NCBI GenBank assembly: GCA_002335605.1
Contig: BEDY01000013.1
Location: 124,001 to 188,000, forward strand
Length of the DNA stretch: 64,000 nucleotides
Source: Prillingera fragicola
Taxonomy: Eukaryota; Basidiomycota; Tremellomycetes; Trichosporonales; Trichosporonaceae
Reading direction: 5' to 3'
This document shows positions 35,786-48,100 of the stretch, in pieces. The notes below the pieces were generated by a model that made no database searches, was not told where the DNA came from, and saw nothing but the letters and a program-made list of their open reading frames with translations. Each line of letters opens with the position of its first letter. Position 1 is the first letter of the stretch. The translations under genes and the position numbers were made by a program.

Positions 35786-36529
35786 TTGAAGAGGCAACAG
35801 ATGTCGGACTGGTGGGAGAGAGTTGAACAAGGCAGGAGCGAGTCGCCAGTCCCGCATCCATCCAGACGCGCCGTATCAGTTCTTCGGCATACACACGTCA
35901 TTTTTCCCCTTCAGAGTCTGTGTGGTGCTGGTGAGACGAGCTGCACAGCGCACTTCCTAGGCAATGGTCAGCATATCATGGCAAGACATGTATGCACGCA
36001 TCTGGGAAGTCTTTCGTGTTTCTGATCCGGACGCGGAGGGGCATGGAAAACCGTAGATTGCAGAGATGGAACCTGAGGACGTTGTAACGGAATCTTCCAA
36101 CCAGTCCTCTGCTCGCCACTCTGAGGTCTGTGCTCGCCATCGCACTCACCGGCAGCACGATAAGCGTGTCTGGTGACTCAAACGACCGTTTCAGCGTATC
36201 TGCATATGAGGAAACTGTAGAGAAGTCACCCGCATGCACGATGGAGAAACGTAGGACGAGTGCTATGGCTCACCCGGCGGAACCGATAATGGCCCCCCCA
36301 CATGTCCAGAGCACATGACCACATGCACCATGGATATTCCGCGCAATGTCCATCCCAGCACCAACGGGGATACCACGGGTTCCTCGATAAGATACCGGAT
36401 CTGAAACATGGAAACGTCGAGCACAACAATGTTACATACGAATGCAGCAAGATGCTCTAGCAATCCAATAGATAGAACGCGCATCTATGCCCTCTTATAC
36501 CGGGCGCTACTTCTTCTCTACCAATTATA
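35786..36529. other. Intergenic
   Basis: This gap holds the promoter of the RGG-rich gene and the 3' flank of the peroxidase gene. No coding frame or repeat was supported. Confidence 0.4.
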
Positions 36530-37761
36530 TTAGAGACGAGCCTCGCGGGCCTTGGGGCGCGCACCGCCAGCGGCAGCGTATGGGCAGCCACCGACGCTGG
36601 CAATACCAGTCTTGCCGTCGCGGTTGACACCAAGGTCAATGAGCTTGCCAAAGGCAGCGGCAAAGTCGGCGTGGAACAGCTTCTGGTCGGCTGCGTACTT
36701 CTCAACGTAGACCTTGAACTTGGGGTCCTCGATCAGGGCCATCTATTGTCCGTCAGTGGTGACCTCGATGAGGGTGAGAGTACTCACGTCGGTAGGCAGC
36801 ATCATGAGCTTGTGGCCGGCGACGATAGCCTCGTACTGGAAAGGTCCGTCCCACTCGCGGGGAACCCACTTGCGGGTGAGGAGGAGCTTAAAGTACTGGT
36901 TGGAGAAGCGGGTGGGGTTGACGACCCAAGGTCCGTCAAAGCCCGAGCGATCGGTGTGGCAGCGGCCAAGGTTGTGTGCGCCAGAGAGGGCGACAATCTC
37001 CTGGTCGTTGAAGCCCATGCGGTAGAAAATGTCACGGATGTGCTGGGCACCCTGGGCGGCATCGGGGAGACTGGTTATCAGCAATGGCACTTGGCGCAAA
37101 CTCTTCAGGTACGTACCGGCCATCGACCTTGCCGTGATATTCGACAGCGGCCTGCTCAGACGCAAAGTCGGAGCGTCCGGGCTTCCAGGGCACCTTGGCG
37201 CCACCCATGGCCTCGACGGCAGTGACACCAGCGAGAGCTAGATTCGTCAGCAACGGCAACACGGCGCGACGAAGCGACGAAACTCACTCCAGAGGTCGGC
37301 GTAAGAGATCCACTGGTTGGCCTGGTAAATGGGCTCGAGGAACGCACGCGCGTGCTCAAGACCAGCGTTGGCGGGGTCGTTCGACTCGGGCTCAAAGCGC
37401 ATACCGGCACTGAACGAAGAGTTAGCGCGTTGTCCGGACTTCCAAGCACGCGACTTTCGCCACTCACCCGTTCGAACCTCCGTTTTTCTTTCAACTGTCA
37501 GCATGGGTTGCTCTGCGCATTCACAGCTGGCCACTCACCGCGGGGCTGCTGTAGGTACCACTGGCGTGCCATGCGAGACGGACGAGGACGGGACCGATCG
37601 AGCCGTCGTCGTAGCCGGGCTGCTTCAGAATTTTCTTGACCTCGTTGCGGATGCCTGAAAGTGTTAGTGGACGTTGGTGGCGCTGTTTTCGAGGTGTGGG
37701 CTGGCGTGCCTTCCCTCGAGACCAACTCACCATCGTAGTCGCCCTTTGCAAGAGAAGCCAT
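36530..37761 (-). CDS. Cytochrome c peroxidase-type class I haem peroxidase
   Basis: Reduces hydrogen peroxide using cytochrome c as electron donor. A model of 301 residues in seven exons: 37761-37731, 37654-37539, 37487-37468, 37409-37288, 37237-37117, 37070-36788 and 36742-36530. The third exon is only 20 nt and encodes KNGGSNG. Its acceptor is ...GAAAG, which is required for frame. The distal pocket is [11 protein letters not shown] (Arg, Trp, His) and the proximal helix is [13 protein letters not shown]. The Trp that carries the radical in yeast Ccp1 is present in [12 protein letters not shown], and MMLPTD and the C-terminal FAAAFGKL fit the family. It starts [18 protein letters not shown] with no mitochondrial presequence, so a cytosolic or intermembrane form without a leader is likely. 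The ending [11 protein letters not shown] is longer than usual. Confidence 0.9.
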
Positions 37762-38415
37762 TGTGAGTATAGTTGATGAAGAGAAGTTGAACGACAATGT
37801 GCAGATAGATGTCGGCTTTACACACCGTCACGTCTTGCTGCTAAAAACATGGCTGGCATCTTCGCGTTGTCTCTCGGGAATGAGCGCCGGGGAACAACCG
37901 GCATCAGGGTCGCCCGGTTTCGGCCGCAACCAATAGATCGGGTCCACTTTTCACTATCCATTGCTCGCTATTGACCAAGCCGCATTTTCCGGCAATCCAC
38001 AATCCGGCGGCCGTACACGCCAAGACGCTCATGTCCGTCCATACGAGTACATTGCAGCAGGGCGGGGCTCGACGGGGTGGCCGGGGCTGATGGATTGGGG
38101 AGCAAGGAAAGTGAGTACGCCGAGAATGCGAGTTGGAATCAGTGTCCATTCGTGGTGCCGAGAGGATTCGTGGTGCCGAGAGGATAGGTGGCAAATATCA
38201 GCCTTGTCGATCACAAAACATGACGGCGATCTCAGCCTCAAGCCGTCGCCCAGGATCGACTATCCGCAACGCCCCGGCCCTCCCGTCCGTCAGGTCTTGC
38301 TGTATGCAGCGGATGAAGAGTCTTCGTTCAAGCTTTGCAAATGCTACAATGCATGGTACGGCGTTGACGCACGTAATGCAGAGACATCGTGGTTTGAGTT
38401 ACAGTACACCAAGCA
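37762..38415. other. Intergenic
   Basis: This gap lies between the peroxidase start and the stop of the Rmd1-family gene. It includes a short direct repeat (GTGGTGCCGAGAGGAT) at 38154-38169 and 38172-38187. No gene was supported. Confidence 0.4.
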
Positions 38416-40307
38416 CTATCGAACAATGACGTCTATTGTAATCATGAAGATTCCAACAACAATCTCGAATGCACTGCGATAGCGTGAGCTGGCCGATTGC
38501 GTACTACAGCACATCACAGTCCCGGCCATAGGTATGGCAAATGTACTTTAGCAACTCACATGAGAAGAATGACAGTCAACTCCAACCGTTCTCCGTGCTT
38601 GTTATTAGCAGATCCCTTGAGCAGTTTGAGCATGTCCTGCAGAATGTCTACACGAGCATTGAGGAGATCCACGCGCTGTTCAATCTCGAGATAGGTCCTG
38701 CAAGCATTGTACAGCGGCTCCAAATCGGGGTAAGACCAGAAGAACTCTGGCGAGTCCAGGTTTGCTCCGACGAGATTGATGTTGATGCGCAGGATGAAGA
38801 GGTAACCGATTTGCTTCATGATTTCTGTTGGTGGCAGCTACGCTCGTCAGCAATGGCTTGTGACAGGGTGTCAGAACTCACTCCCACATCACCGGTCTCG
38901 CTGAGGCTCTTGGGAATGTCCTTGCTCTGTTCGATGGTGCCAGAAATGAGCTCCTCAAACAGCGAGATCTTGACCGACTGAGAAAGCGCATGTGACAGTG
39001 CAAGCTTGGTCCTAGTCATCAGCAAATATCTTCGACTCCCAACTCACATGTAGGAACTCCCCTTTCGCAAAGTTATCACGTCGTTGTAGATTCTGCCCGT
39101 CAATACGTTGCCTTTGAGTGGCCAACCATTGGGCGACTCACCGCGAGTAATCGGCATAATAAAAGTTCAGCTCCTCCACTTCCTCGTCCTCGATGTTCAA
39201 GCTCTCCATCTCAAACTCTGATCTGTCCCCGTCAGCACCCATCGCCCCAAGACCTGCAAAGCACTCACATTGACTTTAAAAACGCCCGCTCCTCCTTTTC
39301 TGTCATTCCCCAGATGACGACTGTGCCGTACTCGAACAAGAAGACGTCTGGCACCCACTCTTCCTCTTCAAAGTCGTCGTCATTCTCCGTATCACTGCCC
39401 CCCACATCCTCGTCCCCATGTACACTCCCACTGCTGCTGGGTTTCCGCCTCGAAAGTCCACCAGGGCGCTTCGCAAAGCCGGGCCGTCGTTTCTGTTCCT
39501 CCCTTCCCGGCGGTGCATTCACTGCGTATCCGTCGAGATTGAGTAGATCCCCTTCTGGAACGGCAGAAGGGCGAGGACCGAGAGTCGGCGAGCCCAGAGC
39601 CCGGCGAGTCATGGACACGAGGCGCGAGCTTGACGCCTGTGGAAGGTACGGCGTGTGTAGGCATTCAGTATCGAATACCCGCGGGTGGGTGTGGTAAGCA
39701 GCCGGCCGGTTGGACAAGTACGTCTGAAGCGCTGGCAGGTCGTAGGATCTGCAAGAGTCAGTACCAGCAGGCCCGCGGTAGAGAAACTCACGCTGCTGTG
39801 CAGTAGGCCGTCAAACGCGGCAGCTTTGCCTTTTCGGCCTTTGTGAGCCGCAGGGCGTCACGGCGTGCAGAGCCTGCTGGGATGCTGTGTAGTGGCGTAT
39901 AGTACTGCTCTGTCAACCTCTGGCTCGTGTCATGCAGGCTCACCTCGCCCTCGCCCTCGTCGGTCGGCTTGCGCACGCGAATGGATACCTCGGTGCCAGT
40001 CCCGTCATCATTGTCGGGGTGTTCGCCGGGCAAGACTTTGAGCTCTGCAATTGCAATAACAGAAGGAAAATATTAGGTCAGTATTATGCAATCTACCTCT
40101 GGGGAGGGGTTACGCACTCGTGCCGAGCTTGGACGTTCTGAGACGTCAGTACACAACACGGGACGAGTCTGGGCAGCAGTCCAAACAACGTTTGCGCGCT
40201 GGAGAGACTCACCGCATAGGCATACGCTGTTCGCGCTGCTCACGCCTTGTGGCGCTGACCGTCGCTGTACCGAACGCCAGTGGGATGGGATTTGGCTTGG
40301 GCGGCAT
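38416..40307 (-). CDS. Rmd1/RMND1 family (DUF155) protein
   Basis: A model of 479 residues in nine exons: 40307-40213, 40137-40118, 40044-39792, 39748-39269, 39222-39142, 39092-39048, 39011-38882, 38837-38560 and 38473-38416. Total length is 1,440 nt. Family hallmarks run in order: VFLFEYGTVVIWGMTEKEERAFL, MESLNIEDEEVEELNFYY, IYNDVITLRKGSSYM, TKLALSHALSQSVKISLFEEL, TIEQSKDIPKSLSETG, GYLFILRININLVG, LDSPEFFWSYPDLEPLY and CRTYLEIEQRVDLLNARV. It ends in a membrane helix (LTVILLIAFEIVVGIFMI) that only appears after the last intron is removed. Yeast relatives are Rmd1 and Rmd8 (required for meiotic division and membrane-associated); the mitochondrial relative Mrx10/RMND1 supports mitochondrial translation. 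No clear presequence is present, which favours the Rmd1 or Sif2 branch. Confidence 0.9.
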
Positions 40308-40560
40308 CCTGGGCAATGTGTTCTAGGTGGAGAGTCTGGTGCATGCAGATGTTGAAGAAGCGGGCTGGGCCGTGTGGAGGGTTCAGTGACGCCTCAGGCA
40401 CCTAGATTTGGTCCCGCCTACCAGTCAAGATTGCTCTCGAATCTCACCGTGCAGCTAGCTGTGCGCACAAGTGCATATGCCGTGACAAGATGCTATGAAA
40501 CCAATGAAGTTAAGCCCCTCGGGGCTTCTACAATTCTACTTCTCTCCCTCGAGACACGCC

Positions 40561-43015
40561 CTATGCCTTGCGAGCCTGCTCGCCAATGTAGTTGAGTGCG
40601 GAACCAGCACGCAGCCAGTTGAGCTGGTCGGCACTCATGGTGTGGGTGGTGGCCACGTACTCGACTTCACCGGTAGGCTTGGTGACCTTGAGACGGATCT
40701 GGGCGCCGTCCTTGCCCTCAAGAAGCTCCTTGAGGCCCTCGGTCTGAACCTTGTCGCCGGCCGAGATCTTCGAGTAGTCACCCTTGTCGGCGAGCCACAA
40801 TGGCAGGACACCCTGCTTCTTCAGGTTGGTCTCGTGGATACGCGCAAACGAGCGGGCAACAATGAGGCCACAGCCGTAGTGGCGGGGTTGGAGAGCGGCG
40901 TGCTCACGAGCAGAGCCCTCTCCGTAGTTGTCGTCGACAACGAGCATCCAAGGCTCGTTACGCGCCTTGTACTTCTGCATGACGCGCGGAATGGTGTCCT
41001 CGCCCTCAACGTCGCTCGCGACGTTGATCTGGCCTCCCTCGTCGTTCACAGCAGTCATAAGGGTGTTCTCGGAAATGTTGGAAAGATGTCCCTTGTACTT
41101 GAGCCATGCGCCGGCAGCCGAAATGTGGTCGGTAGTGCACTTGCCGCGGACACGGAGCAGACAAGTCAGCTCGGGGAGCTCGGCGGGGCCAGCAGAGAAG
41201 ACTGAGCCAAAGGGCTCGAGAATCTCAAGACGAGTGGACGTAGGCGAGATGGCAATCTCAGTCTCGGGCACAGGCTTGGGCGACGGTGAAGGAGCAAACG
41301 AGAGGTCTCCGGGGGTGTAGCCCGAGGGAGGGAGACGGTCACCCGAAGGAGGCTGGAACTTGAAAGGTCCATTGGGAGTCTCGATGCTGTCGGTGACAGG
41401 GTTAAAGTTGAGGTCGCCAGAGAAAGCCATGGCAGTGACAATCTCGGGCGAGGCGAGGAAGTTCATGGTCTTCAGGTTGCCGTCGTTACGCGCCTTGAAG
41501 TTGCGGTTGAACGAGGTAAGGATGGCATTGTCCTCGCCCTGCTTCTCTTCACGCTTCCACTGGCCAATGCAAGGGCCGCAGGCATTGGCGAGAACAGTAG
41601 CACCGACCGACTCGAGGGTGCCCTGGAGGCCGTCACGCTCGACAGTGGCGCGGATAAGCTCAGAGCCGGGGGTGACAAGGAAAGGCACCTTGGAGGTGAG
41701 GCCAGCGGCCTTGGCCTGCTCGGCAATCGAGGCAACGCGCGACATGTCCTCGTACGACGAGTTGGTGCACGAGCCGATGAGGGCCGAAGAAAGAACCTGC
41801 GGGTATTTGTTCTCCTTGAGGAACGACGAAAAGCCGGACAGAGGGGTGGCAAGGTCTGGGGTGAAGGGGCCATTGAGGTGGGGCTCAAGCTCTGAGAGAT
41901 TGATCTCGATAACCTCGTCGTACTCGGCGCCCTGGTCAGCGTTGAGGAAGCCGGCAGCGGCAGCAGCGTCGGCCGCCTGGGCAACGGGGCCACGGCCAGT
42001 GGCCTGGAGGTACTCGCGCATGTTGGACGAGTAGGGGAAGGTCGAAGTGGTGGCCCCGACCTCGGCACCCATGTTAGCAATGGTAGCAAGACCAGTGCAT
42101 GACTGAGCAGTGACACCGGGGCCAAAGTACTCGAGAATGCGGCCAGTTCCACCCTTATCAGTCAGCCCAGTGTCTCAAACGCGCGGATCGTGTGACTTAC
42201 GCGAACGGTGAGCTTGCCTGCGAGGTGAAGAATGAGGTCTTTGGGGGTGGCCCAGCCCTGGAGCTGACCAGTGAGCTTGACACCGGTAATCATGGGCGCC
42301 TTGAGCTCCCAAGGAGTGTTCGTGAGGGCGTCAACGGCGTCCGCTCCACCAACACCGATGGCGAGCATACCAAGACCGCCGGCGTTGGGAGTGTGCGAGT
42401 CGGTACCGAGCATGAGCAAGCCGGGCGCGGCATAGTTCTCAAGCACGATCTGGTGAATGATACCAGATCCAGGCCTCCAGAACTCGATACCATACTTTTT
42501 GGCGGCCGACTCGAGGAAGTCGAAGACCTCCTTGTTCTGCTCAATGGAGCGGGGCAAGTCGGCGTCGGCACCGGTCTGGGCCTGGATAAGGTGGTCGCAG
42601 TGGATCGAAGCGGGAACAGAGCACTCGGCAAGACCACAGGTCATGAACTGGAGAAGGGCCATCTGGGCGGACGCGTCCTACATCAAAGTCAGTGCCGCCA
42701 CAAATATCAAGTCCCAATACACACCTGCATAGCAACACGGTCAGGGCTCAGCTTGAGGTAGCGCTCTCCACGAATCTTGCCGCCGCCGCCGAGGCTCTCC
42801 TCGGGGTTGCGAAGATGGGCATAGAGAATCTTCTCGGCGAGGGTGAGCTTGCGGTCCGAGGGGAGGACGCGGCGGACCTCTTCAAGAGTCTTGAGGAGTC
42901 GGGGGTACGGCGGGGTGATAGAGGTGCAGTCCTTGGTGGAGAGGACAGCAGGGGTAGCAAAGCCACGACGGGCTGCAAGGGGCCTAATGGCTGAGCGTGT
43001 CCTATGAGTGAGCAT
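40561..43015 (-). CDS. ACO2: Aco2-type mitochondrial aconitase (homocitrate dehydratase)
   Basis: 786 residues from exons 43015-42725, 42677-42201 and 42153-40561. The N-terminus is basic and Ser/Ala-rich ([20 protein letters not shown]), a mitochondrial presequence. The three iron-sulfur cluster cysteines are in IGSCTNSS and [11 protein letters not shown], and the substrate-binding signatures include [13 protein letters not shown] and [18 protein letters not shown]. Several segments match yeast Aco2 better than Aco1: [54 protein letters not shown] and DLPRSI. Aco2 enzymes dehydrate homocitrate in lysine biosynthesis in the alpha-aminoadipate pathway, which fungi use. A second, Aco1-type gene would be expected elsewhere in the genome. 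The gene is divergent from DMC1, with about 450 bp between start codons. Confidence 0.92.
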
Positions 43016-43462
43016 GGTGAGCGCGCTCTTTTGGGGAGAGTGATAAGAGTGAGAATATTGTTCAAAGTCGAGTCGGGGGTGTCGGTGTGTAGAAAAGGAT
43101 GGTTCCTGGTTGGATCAAGTTGCTGCTGCCCTGGCTGGTGCCTGGGTTGCGCCATTTGGCCACCCACCAACACGAATCTCGGAAGCAAATATCACAAATC
43201 CGATGGAGCCGAAGATTAGAATTGTCCGGGTTTATTAGTAGATTGATTCCGTTTCTAAATGGATTACAAACTAATTTGGTAACATTAACCAGGTGGAGGT
43301 GGTCCACTCAACCTGCAAGGGCGCAACCTGGCAGTTGATGCTTGTGCTCGAGGAAGACAACCTTGGTGTTGGGCTCTTCCTTTCGCTCTCTCTACCTCTC
43401 ATATCTGAATTATCTTTGCATTTCCATCTTTCTACCCTTTCTCGAACTCATACTACCTCACC
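43016..43462. promoter_or_regulatory. Divergent intergenic region, ACO2-type gene and DMC1
   Basis: This 447-bp region must contain both promoters. It is AT-rich around 43190-43280. No specific site could be assigned with confidence. Confidence 0.4.
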
Positions 43463-45035
43463 ATGTCTGACAACGGAGAGGAGGCAAGTTTCCGACCATC
43501 TGCGTGCCAGGCCGAGTGGCAACTGTTGCTATGCCTTGCGTCTTCCTCGTTCTCCAGAGCTAACACTCTGCAGGATGCCGTATTTGGCTACGAGGTAATG
43601 AAAGATCAAGCACCCGATTCTAACGTCGCAGTCGGTGGATGAACTCCAGGCTCAGGTTAGTCACTACCCCCACCCTCTCACCGGGCCACCAGGCCGGTAC
43701 TAACAAACAGGGAATCAACGTCTCGGATATCACCAAGCTCAAAGCAGCTGGAATTGTGACAGTTCTCGGTGTTGCACAGACGCCTCGCAAGAACCTCGCA
43801 AAGATCAAGGTGGGTCTCACTCCTCTATGTCTGCTGACCGCCCAGGGGCTCTCGGAGGTACGACTCACCTGCTCGCGAGTTCTAATCAGTCCAGGCCAAG
43901 ATTGAAAAGCTCAAGGAAGTCGCGTCCAAGATGCTTGTAAGTCCCTGCAGCGTATCAGTCCTGAAGCGCAGCCCCCCATCTTTGCTACGGCTGCTGAGAT
44001 CTCGGACCGCCGCCAGACTGTCATTACTATCAGCACTGGCTCCAAGGCTGCCGACACCATGCTGGGTGGCGGTATCTCGACGCAGAGCATCACCGAGGTG
44101 TATGGCGAGTTCCGCACCGGCAAGGTCAGTGATCTTCAAGTCTGCAAGCTGACAGCTCAGACGCAGCTGTGCCACACTCTCTGCGTCACTTCCCAGCTGC
44201 CCGAAGACCAAGGCGGCGCGAGCGGCAAGGTCGCCTACATTGACACCGAGTGAGCTCTCTGATCGCTCAGTACTAACGACAAGGGGAACGTTCCGTCCCG
44301 ACCGCGTGCGCGCGGTGGCTGACCGGTTTGGCGTGGACAGCCAGATGGCGCTCGAAAACGTCCTCTGTGCCCGCGCGTGGAGCTCGGAGCAGCAGTGCGA
44401 GTTGCTCGTCGAGCTGGCCATCCGGTGAGCCTTTAGTATGTTTCTGTGCTGACCTGTAGCTTTGTCGAGGACAGGACGTACAAGCTTCTCATCGTCGATA
44501 GCATTATGAATCTCTTCCGTAAGTCCCAGTTTTCCCGTCAGCTGACACCGCAGGTCAAGACTACTCTGGCCGCGGCGAACTGTCGGAACGCCAGCAGAAG
44601 CTCAATCAGTTTCTCTCGCGCCTTCAGAAGATTGCCGAAGAGTTCAACATCGCTGTGGTCCTCACCAACCAGGTCCAGGCTGATCCCGGTGTACGTACGC
44701 ACTGTGCTGTACAAGCTAACTCCAGGCTGCTGCTATGTACGCCCTTCCTAGTAGGGCATCACTGACGACAGGTTTGCGGCCGCTTCTAGCGCCAAGCCGG
44801 TCGGAGGTCACGTCCTCGCGCACGCGTAAGTGGCGATAGCTAGGCGAAATACTGACCGCAAGTTCGGCAACCCGTATTCAGCTCCGCAAGGGCCGTGGCG
44901 AGGAGCGTATTGCCAAACTCCAGGACTCGCCTGATATGCCCGAGGGAGAAGCCACGTATTGCCTCAAGTCCGGGTATGTCTTGGTTTATCCGCCAGGTTG
45001 TTGCTGACGGTTGCAGTGGTTGGGAAGATACCTAG
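43463..45035 (+). CDS. DMC1: Meiotic recombinase Dmc1 (RecA/Rad51 family)
   Basis: Strand-exchange ATPase for homolog pairing in meiosis. The gene is split into about 15 exons by very short introns. Landmarks after splicing are the helix-hairpin-helix region [32 protein letters not shown], Walker [17 protein letters not shown], Walker [49 protein letters not shown] and [20 protein letters not shown]. It ends [11 protein letters not shown]...GWEDT. The ending and the SERQQKL context are Dmc1-like rather than Rad51-like. The first intron uses a GC donor (GCAAGT at 43484). Two exons are tiny: a 12-nt exon encoding GLSE and an 11-nt exon contributing AAAM. Conserved catalytic residues are all present, so the gene appears functional. 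Confidence 0.9.
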
Positions 45036-45192
45036 GAAGTCACAGTTTTCCCTCTATATATCAGCACGTCACCACTGTAGAATACCATGCCCCTGCTGTA
45101 GAGTACCGAGCCATGCACATAACTGTGTAGCCATGCCCATGTTGTTGTTCATATGTACTGTAAAACCCTATCCATCTACTGAATCCGGACAC

Positions 45193-48100
45193 CTAGCTCC
45201 AAGGAGCCTTCCATCCATCACCGCTGCCGCGTCCCTGCATCTCGTTCGTAATCTGTTTGTGCGCAGTCGTAAGGAAATCAGTGTATGCCAAGGCATCATT
45301 GTTGCTGTCCTCGACGAGCGAGTTTGCAAACTCGATCTCGGAGCCGTCGCGGTCTTGCCTGGCGATGAGCAAGGGCACGGGGTGGCCAATGAGACGCTCG
45401 AGGTGGGTGACAATGTTGCGGACCTGGGTCGACAACAAGGTGGGGAGCTTGGGGAGACGCGTGATGCGCGTGTCGAGCTCCTCGAGGTTTTCGACGCCAT
45501 ACAAGTCGTCCAAGATGCGGGGGTTGACAGAGTTACCAAACCAGATCATGGCGCTCTCGGCGTTGACAAGCAGGTATGCTCCGTCGGCGACCATGTAGGC
45601 GTGGCTGGCGCGCATGAAGCGGGGGAGCTTCAGGCGGCCGTTGTCGCCGGGGAAGCCGAACGACTCATTCAGGTCGTGCACGGCCATGAGGCGCGGGTAG
45701 AGCGTGAGCAAGGCGGCCGTGGCTGATGCGCCGCGAATAAAGCGCGCATAGTGCACACGCACGTCGGCGACGACGTTGCCACCTTTGAGTGCCTTGGACT
45801 TGATCATGCACAGGCAGAAGAGTGGCAAGAGCTTGAAGCCCTCAGGGAGAATGAGCTGGCCTGCTTGGACCGCGGGCGCGCAGTGGCGCCTGTACATCAA
45901 CAGGACACGGTTGCAGCGCTCAATAAGGGCGGCGCGGACATCCTTGAGGTTCTTCTGTGTGATCTGCGCCACAGCTGGGTCGTTAGTGGCTGTAAGACAC
46001 GGGGAAACTCACCATCCTTGTACAGCATGGTCACACTGGCGTCAAAGTCGGCAAACCGGAACACGTTGCCGATGAGGCTCGAAACAGGGAGACACAAGTT
46101 GAGGACACGAACGCGGCGCTCGCCATTGGCACTGGTGTACAGTGTTGCGACTTGGACGTACGCGTTCTGGCGGTCGTCGAGGCGGTGGCCCTCGTGGCGC
46201 ATCGTTGCGGTAAAGCCCTTCGACTCGTCAAGCACGGCAAACTCGAGGTCGGTGAGGTTGCGCTGGTAAAAGTTGCCCATGTGCTCGGTAACGCGGAGGC
46301 CATTCGAGCAACGCACACGGGCAGTCGCGTTGTATGCCGTGTCGCGAGTAACGACGCGCTTGATCTCCTCGGCGAGGGGCTCCCGGTCGCGCACAGGCTG
46401 GAAGCGAGGGTGGAAGAAGACATCACCGCCGGTGACGGCAGAGAGCACTCCGACAGACGCCAGGTCAATAGACTGCTCGGGGAACACAAATGTGTTGACA
46501 CCGACACCGCACTCGGCGAGCTCATCGGCAGTCGTACGCCAGAATCCGTCCACGGGCGCGTACAAGTGCTTCTCCTTGTCGGTGCCGACAACGCTCGAGT
46601 CGTCGCGCGGCTTGAGCTTGCCGGGGCCGAGAAGGGGCATGCCAGAGAGGAAGACGTTGATCTGGCCTCCGAACGAGCGCAAGCCGTTCATGGCACCCTT
46701 CACACCAGCGCCAATCGCGCAAGCCGTGCCGTCGGGCTGGGCCTCGTACATGTTTGGAACGAGCGTGAGAAGTGCCTCAATCTGCGAGCGCGACTCCTTG
46801 GGGTCAACAAGCCAGCCACCAGCGAGGGGGCAAAACATGTCGTCCAGGTCGGACACGACCATGAGCTGCGGGCCAGCCAGAGCTGCCGCAACGTTCCAGA
46901 AGCCCACGGACTGGCCGACAGTCATAAACGCCACACGCTCTCCAGCGCCAATAATGTCCTCCTCGTTCTCGCCGTCCTCTCCCTCAACCTCCGCTTCTCC
47001 CTCCGTCTTGTCGCCGTACAGCGCGCGACGAATAGCGTCGCACACCTCGCGCACAATCGCTCGGTGCGTGCTGGGTGCAGACACATCAATGGCAAAGACA
47101 CGGCCAAGAGGCTGAGGGCGGCGCAAGCGGCGCTCGTCCTTCTTGGGGTGATGATGTCCTGGTTGCGGTGTGTTGCCGCGGATAGGGGTCTGACCGAGAC
47201 TCGACTGGAGAGCACCGAGAAGATCGGCACCGGTGGTTGCAAGGGCGTCGCCAGCTGCGGCAAGGCGGTCGTCCTCCACGTCCATCAGAGAACTAACAGG
47301 CTGCGGTGCCCAGTATTCGCGAGGAACGGGAATGTCGATGGTGCCATGCAGTAGCTCTGGGCGCTCGTGGTGGTCTATCCTCTGGCCAGTGGGCGCGAGA
47401 TGCGCAAAGTACGAGGCAGGCGTGGAAGTCTCCCCGTTACAGAGATTACAGGCCCAGCGGCGGCCGCCATCAACCCAGCGCACCCACGGGTTGATGTAAC
47501 CGCGGCACTTGTCGCAACGCGGCGGGCCAATGTCCTCGCCTCCGCTCGGAGCATTGGGGACGTCGAAAGCACTTTCGCCGGTGACCCAGTTGGACACAAG
47601 CGGCACGGGAGCCTCGTCGTACCGAAGGGGCGCAAAGGGCTGAACCACAAGTCCAAATGGGAGCGCCGTCGTGTCCAGAAGCTGCGACGTGGAGGGCATC
47701 GTCGGCAGCGTCGCGCGCAAATGCCTGGGTAGCGAGTTGCCTGCACCATTTCGTCAGTGGGTCATTCAGACGCCCACGCTCTACTCACCCTGGTCAATGC
47801 CACGGTAGTCGGTGGTCGCAAGAGGTATCAAGCCCCTAGTCTCGCACGAGAGGAAATCCTCTTCGTCGTACAAGTTCTGGTCGAGCTCCTGCGCCTCTAG
47901 AGGATTAGGCATCTGCGAGGGGTCGATCCGGACACGAGGCCCAGTGAGCTGTGGTCCGGAAGAGTGCGGTGGCTGGCGAATGTGGTTCTCGGGAGGGTAG
48001 TTGTACGGCTGCTGTGGTGCGGCCTGTTGGATTGGCGCGACGGTCGCGTCGTGCGAGTACTGCTGGTGCTGGTGCTGGCCAGCAGCAGGTGCGTACGGCC

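Noticed and set aside
39910..39945. Possible 36-nt intron in the Rmd1-family gene
   Set aside because: Keeping frame would need a GAG acceptor, and the sequence reads through as VSLHDTSQRLTE. It was kept as coding.
46152..47354. 400-codon + strand frame
   Set aside because: It lies wholly antisense to SEC24, whose protein is unmistakable. Such shadows are common with GC-rich third positions.
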